Positions 7,513-9,748 of a DNA stretch of 9,748 nt are shown in pieces. How positions within the stretch are numbered: position 1 is the stretch's first letter; the number at the start of each line of letters is the position of its first letter. Location of the stretch: positions 1 through 9,748 of the forward strand of contig CAZDPA010000150.1 of NCBI GenBank assembly GCA_964507195.1, in the 5' to 3' direction. Below the pieces are notes generated by a model, which had not been told where the DNA came from, did not search any database, and was given only the letters and a program-made list of their open reading frames with translations. Source of the stretch: Solimonas sp964507195. Its GTDB lineage: Bacteria > Pseudomonadota > Gammaproteobacteria > Nevskiales > Nevskiaceae. The translations under genes and the position numbers were made by a program.

Positions 7513-8814
7513 ATGCTCGACGCAAAACTCCTGCGCGCCGACCCCCAGGCCGTTGCCGATCGTCTCGCGCTGCGTGGCTATGTGCTGGATGTTGCAGCCT
7601 TCAATCAGCTGGAAGCGCAGCGCAAGGCACTGCAGACCCAGACCGAAAAGCTGCAGGCCGATCGCAACAGCCGCTCCAAGGCCATCGGCATGGCCAAGGG
7701 CAGGGGCGAGGACACCGCGCCGCTGATGGCGGATGTCGAGCGCCTCGGTCAGGAACTCGATGCCAGCAAGCAGGCACTCGAGGCGCTGCAGGAAAACCTC
7801 TCGGCCTTCCTGCTGAGCACGCCGAACCTGCCGCACAGCTCGGTGCCGGTCGGCAAGAGCGAAGACGAGAATGTCGAGCTGCGCCGCTGGGGCACGCCAC
7901 GCGTCATCTCGGCGCCGCGCGATCACACCGACCTGGGCGAAGCCCTGGGCCAGATGGATGCTGCCGTCGCCGCCAAGATCACCGGCGCACGCTTCACCGT
8001 GCTGCGTGGCGCGATTGCGCGCCTGCATCGAGCCCTTGCGCAGTTCATGCTCGATACGCACACCCAGCAGCATGGCTACGAAGAGCTGTATGTGCCCTTC
8101 ATCGTCAACGCCGCGAGCCTGCACGGTACCGGCCAGCTGCCGAAATTCGGCGAAGACCTGTTCGCGCTCAAGGGCGAGCAGGACTGGCGCCTGATCCCGA
8201 CCGCCGAAGTGCCGGTCACGAACATGGTTCGCGACGAAATCCTCAACGCCGAAGACCTGCCGAAGAAATGGGTCTCGCATACGCCGTGTTTCCGCGCCGA
8301 GGCCGGTTCGGCCGGGCGGGACACGCGCGGCATGATCCGCCAGCATCAGTTCGAGAAGGTCGAGCTCGTGCACATCGTCGAGCCATCGCAATCTTATGAG
8401 GCGCTGGAAGCGCTGACGAGTCACGCCGAGACGATCCTGCAGAAACTCGAACTGCCGTACCGTGTGCTCGCGCTGTGTACCGGCGACATGGGTGCTGGCG
8501 CCGCGAAGACCTACGATCTCGAAGTCTGGCTGCCGAGCCAGAACCGCTATCGCGAAATTTCCTCGTGCTCGAACTGCGAGGATTTCCAGGCGCGGCGCAT
8601 GCAGGCGCGCTACCGCGATCCGCAGACCAAGAAGATCGAGCTGGTGCACACACTCAACGGCAGCGGTCTTGCCGTGGGACGCACGCTGGTCGCGATCCTC
8701 GAGAACTTCCAGCAGGAAGACGGCTCGATCGAAATGCCGGCCGCGCTACGGTCTTATCTCGGTGGTGCGAGGTGGCTGACTAAGCACGGCTGGGAGTCTG
8801 AGATAGAGGATTAA
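7513..8814 (+). CDS. serS: Seryl-tRNA synthetase
   Basis: SerS charges tRNA-Ser and also tRNA-Sec with serine; it is a cytoplasmic class II homodimer. The 433-residue product has the usual length. It begins MLDAKLLRADPQAVADRLA, then a long antiparallel coiled-coil arm (about residues 30-105, rich in Leu, Glu, Lys and Gln) that grips the long variable arm of tRNA-Ser. Class II motif 2 appears as PCFRAEAGSAGRDTRGMIR followed by QHQFEKVELV (R261 and E263 in the ATP/serine site). Motif 3 is NGSGLAVGRTLVAILEN (382-398, R390). REISSCSNCEDFQARRMQAR fits the serine-pocket region. The ATG at 7513 gives the canonical N-terminus, preceded by a weak AGAGA. It is the last plus-strand gene here; a repeat with three stems follows its stop directly. 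Confidence 0.98.
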   Translation: MLDAKLLRADPQAVADRLALRGYVLDVAAFNQLEAQRKALQTQTEKLQADRNSRSKAIGMAKGRGEDTAPLMADVERLGQELDASKQALEALQENLSAFLLSTPNLPHSSVPVGKSEDENVELRRWGTPRVISAPRDHTDLGEALGQMDAAVAAKITGARFTVLRGAIARLHRALAQFMLDTHTQQHGYEELYVPFIVNAASLHGTGQLPKFGEDLFALKGEQDWRLIPTAEVPVTNMVRDEILNAEDLPKKWVSHTPCFRAEAGSAGRDTRGMIRQHQFEKVELVHIVEPSQSYEALEALTSHAETILQKLELPYRVLALCTGDMGAGAAKTYDLEVWLPSQNRYREISSCSNCEDFQARRMQARYRDPQTKKIELVHTLNGSGLAVGRTLVAILENFQQEDGSIEMPAALRSYLGGARWLTKHGWESEIED

Positions 8815-8815
8815 T

Positions 8816-8914
8816 AGCCGAGTAGCCCGGTTCCGCGCAGCGGAGCCGGGACGCTGGAATTACTTGGCGATGCTCCCCCCGGCTTTGCCTTCGGCAAAAC
8901 CGGACTACTCGGCT
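8816..8914. repeat. Three-stem REP/BIME-like element filling the serS convergent gap
   Basis: The outer arms AGCCGAGTAG (8816-8825) and CTACTCGGCT (8905-8914) are perfect 10-bp complements. Inside are two hairpins. CCCGGTTCCGC/GCGGAGCCGGG (8826-8836, 8840-8850) pairs with one G-U in RNA around loop GCA. CCGGCTTTGCC/GGCAAAACCGG (8879-8889, 8893-8903) has one mismatch around loop TTC. The GTAGCCCGGTTCCGCGCAGC type of sequence resembles widespread proteobacterial intergenic repeats (GTAGCCCGGAT...). It lies exactly between two converging genes, from one base after the serS stop to the first base of the DUF934 stop. It may stop or stabilise both transcripts, though neither strand shows a long U tract. 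Confidence 0.7.
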
Positions 8915-9471
8915 TAGCCGGCGCGGCGCAGGAAGCCGGCGGCACGCGCTGCGCCGATCGGCGCCTGGTACCAGGAAGTAGCCTCGGCTTTCTTCAGCTG
9001 CTCCAGAAAGCCTTCAGCCTTCTGATCATCGCGCAGTGCAAACGCATTGACGCCGCAGCGTACGAGTTCGCGCGCCTGATCGAGCACGACCGCAGCGCCC
9101 AGTGCTCGAATCTCGCCCTTGAACCCATAGCGCTCGCGCAGCAGGCGGGCTTGACTGTAGGCGCGGCCGTCGCCGAAGGCAGGGAATTCGAGTTCGATGC
9201 GCTTGCGGCTGGCGAGTTGCGGCCAGGCTGCGGCGAGATCAATTGTATTGGCGATCCGTACACCGACGTCCAGCGCGGTATTGGCCTCCAGAGTCGCAGC
9301 TTCCTTGGTCCAGCGCGTCAGCGAGATGCTGATCCGGCCGCTGCCCGGCAGCTCCGCTTCATCGGCAATCCACTGCACGTCGTTCTGCACGACCTTGCCG
9401 TCGACAATCAGGATCGCCGAGGCAGCCGCAACGCCGTCGGCCTTGACCGGGTTCTGCTCCAGCGTGCTCAT
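8914..9471 (-). CDS. DUF934 protein, probable partner of sulfite reduction
   Basis: This is a 185-residue member of the DUF934 family (COG3749), usually described as an oxidoreductase probably involved in sulfite reduction and normally found beside nitrite/sulfite reductase hemoprotein genes. Its biochemical activity is not established as far as I know. The family core is visible: LEFPAFGDGRAYSQARLL (about 94-111) continuing to YGFKGEIRALG, DQ at 131-132, and RCGVNAFAL (138-146). There is no signal peptide or membrane segment, so it is cytoplasmic. The ATG at 9469-9471 overlaps the stop of the upstream reductase as ATGA, and AGGTG lies five bases before it, which supports the start. The two are surely one operon. 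It converges on serS across a palindromic repeat. Confidence 0.9.
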   Translation of the reverse strand: MSTLEQNPVKADGVAAASAILIVDGKVVQNDVQWIADEAELPGSGRISISLTRWTKEAATLEANTALDVGVRIANTIDLAAAWPQLASRKRIELEFPAFGDGRAYSQARLLRERYGFKGEIRALGAAVVLDQARELVRCGVNAFALRDDQKAEGFLEQLKKAEATSWYQAPIGAARAAGFLRRAG

Positions 9472-9748
9472 GCCTCCACCTCTTCAGCGGTTTCGGTGCT
9501 GTACAGGCGTGACTTGAACGGTGCCATGCCGACGCGGCGGTAGCAGGCGAGGAAGGTTTCCTCGTCGTTGCTGCGCTGTTCGAGATAGACCGCGATGATC
9601 GTCTCGACGGCGCCGGCGATTTCCTCGCGGCTGAACGACGGGCCGGTGCGATCGCCGAGGCTGGCGTCGTTTTCGGCGCTGCCGCCGAGCGTGACCTGGT
9701 ACCACTCCTCGCCTTTCTTGTCGACGCCGAGAATGCCGATGTGGCCGA
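9468..9748 (-). CDS. cysI: Nitrite/sulfite reductase hemoprotein, C-terminal part (cut by window edge)
   Basis: Only the last 92 codons are inside the window. The translation contains GHIGILGVDKKGEEWYQVTL, GGSAENDASLGDRTGPSFS, EEIAGAVETIIAVYLEQR, DEETFLACYRRVGMAPFKSR and ends LYSTETAEEVEA. This matches the C-terminal repeat of assimilatory siroheme/4Fe-4S sulfite and nitrite reductases, which make sulfide from sulfite (or ammonia from nitrite). The cluster cysteines lie upstream, outside the window. The DUF934 neighbour, joined by a four-base ATGA overlap, favours the sulfite-reducing CysI role over nitrite reduction; that choice is inferred from context. The reading frame is intact to the edge. 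Confidence 0.85.
   Translation of the reverse strand, partial: GHIGILGVDKKGEEWYQVTLGGSAENDASLGDRTGPSFSREEIAGAVETIIAVYLEQRSNDEETFLACYRRVGMAPFKSRLYSTETAEEVEA

Noticed and set aside
7077..8399. 440-codon open frame on the plus strand
   Set aside because: It is a shifted frame across crcB and serS, both strongly identified in other frames.
8816..8914. Cloverleaf-like fold as a possible tRNA gene
   Set aside because: No T-loop or D-loop consensus and no seven-base anticodon loop; the stems have triloops. It fits a palindromic repeat.

Overview
The window looks like a chromosomal housekeeping region of a GC-rich gammaproteobacterium. The proteins, a short IF-1, an Aat/Bpt pair, a four-helix FtsK of about 800 residues, LolA, RarA and a Fluc-type CrcB, fit that class. 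The order infA, bpt, aat on one side and ftsK, lolA, rarA, crcB, serS on the other resembles the arrangement I know from pseudomonads and relatives. A member of the Xanthomonadales or Nevskiales is my best guess. That is inference from gene order and composition, not from a search.

Left block (about 1-2318, all minus strand): a 111-residue protein of unknown function, then aat, bpt (overlapping aat by ATGA) and infA. Aat and Bpt attach Leu/Phe or Leu to protein N-termini and so create destabilising residues for the ClpS/ClpAP N-degron pathway. infA has its own sigma70-like promoter and a clear intrinsic terminator, surrounded by other hairpins, two of which look like copies of one dispersed repeat.

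A divergent, locally AT-rich gap (2319-2463) separates this from the plus-strand block. There ftsK (septal DNA translocase) is followed by a 222-bp gap that contains a large imperfect inverted repeat. Then come lolA (periplasmic lipoprotein carrier), rarA (replication-fork AAA+ ATPase) and crcB (fluoride channel), packed 9 and 3 bases apart as an operon. serS follows after a 54-bp gap with its own possible -10 element.

Right end (8914-9748, minus strand, convergent with serS): the 3' end of a nitrite/sulfite reductase hemoprotein gene and a DUF934 protein, joined by an ATGA overlap, which form part of a sulfite-reduction operon. The 99-bp convergent gap is filled by a foldable three-stem repeat of REP/BIME type.

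I see no mobile element, CRISPR array, tRNA, rRNA or defence system, and no candidate for a new multi-gene system. The points worth a second look are the non-coding structures: the ftsK-lolA inverted repeat, the serS-side three-stem element, the infA leader palindrome and the infA 3' hairpins. The small unknown protein upstream of aat is also worth checking.
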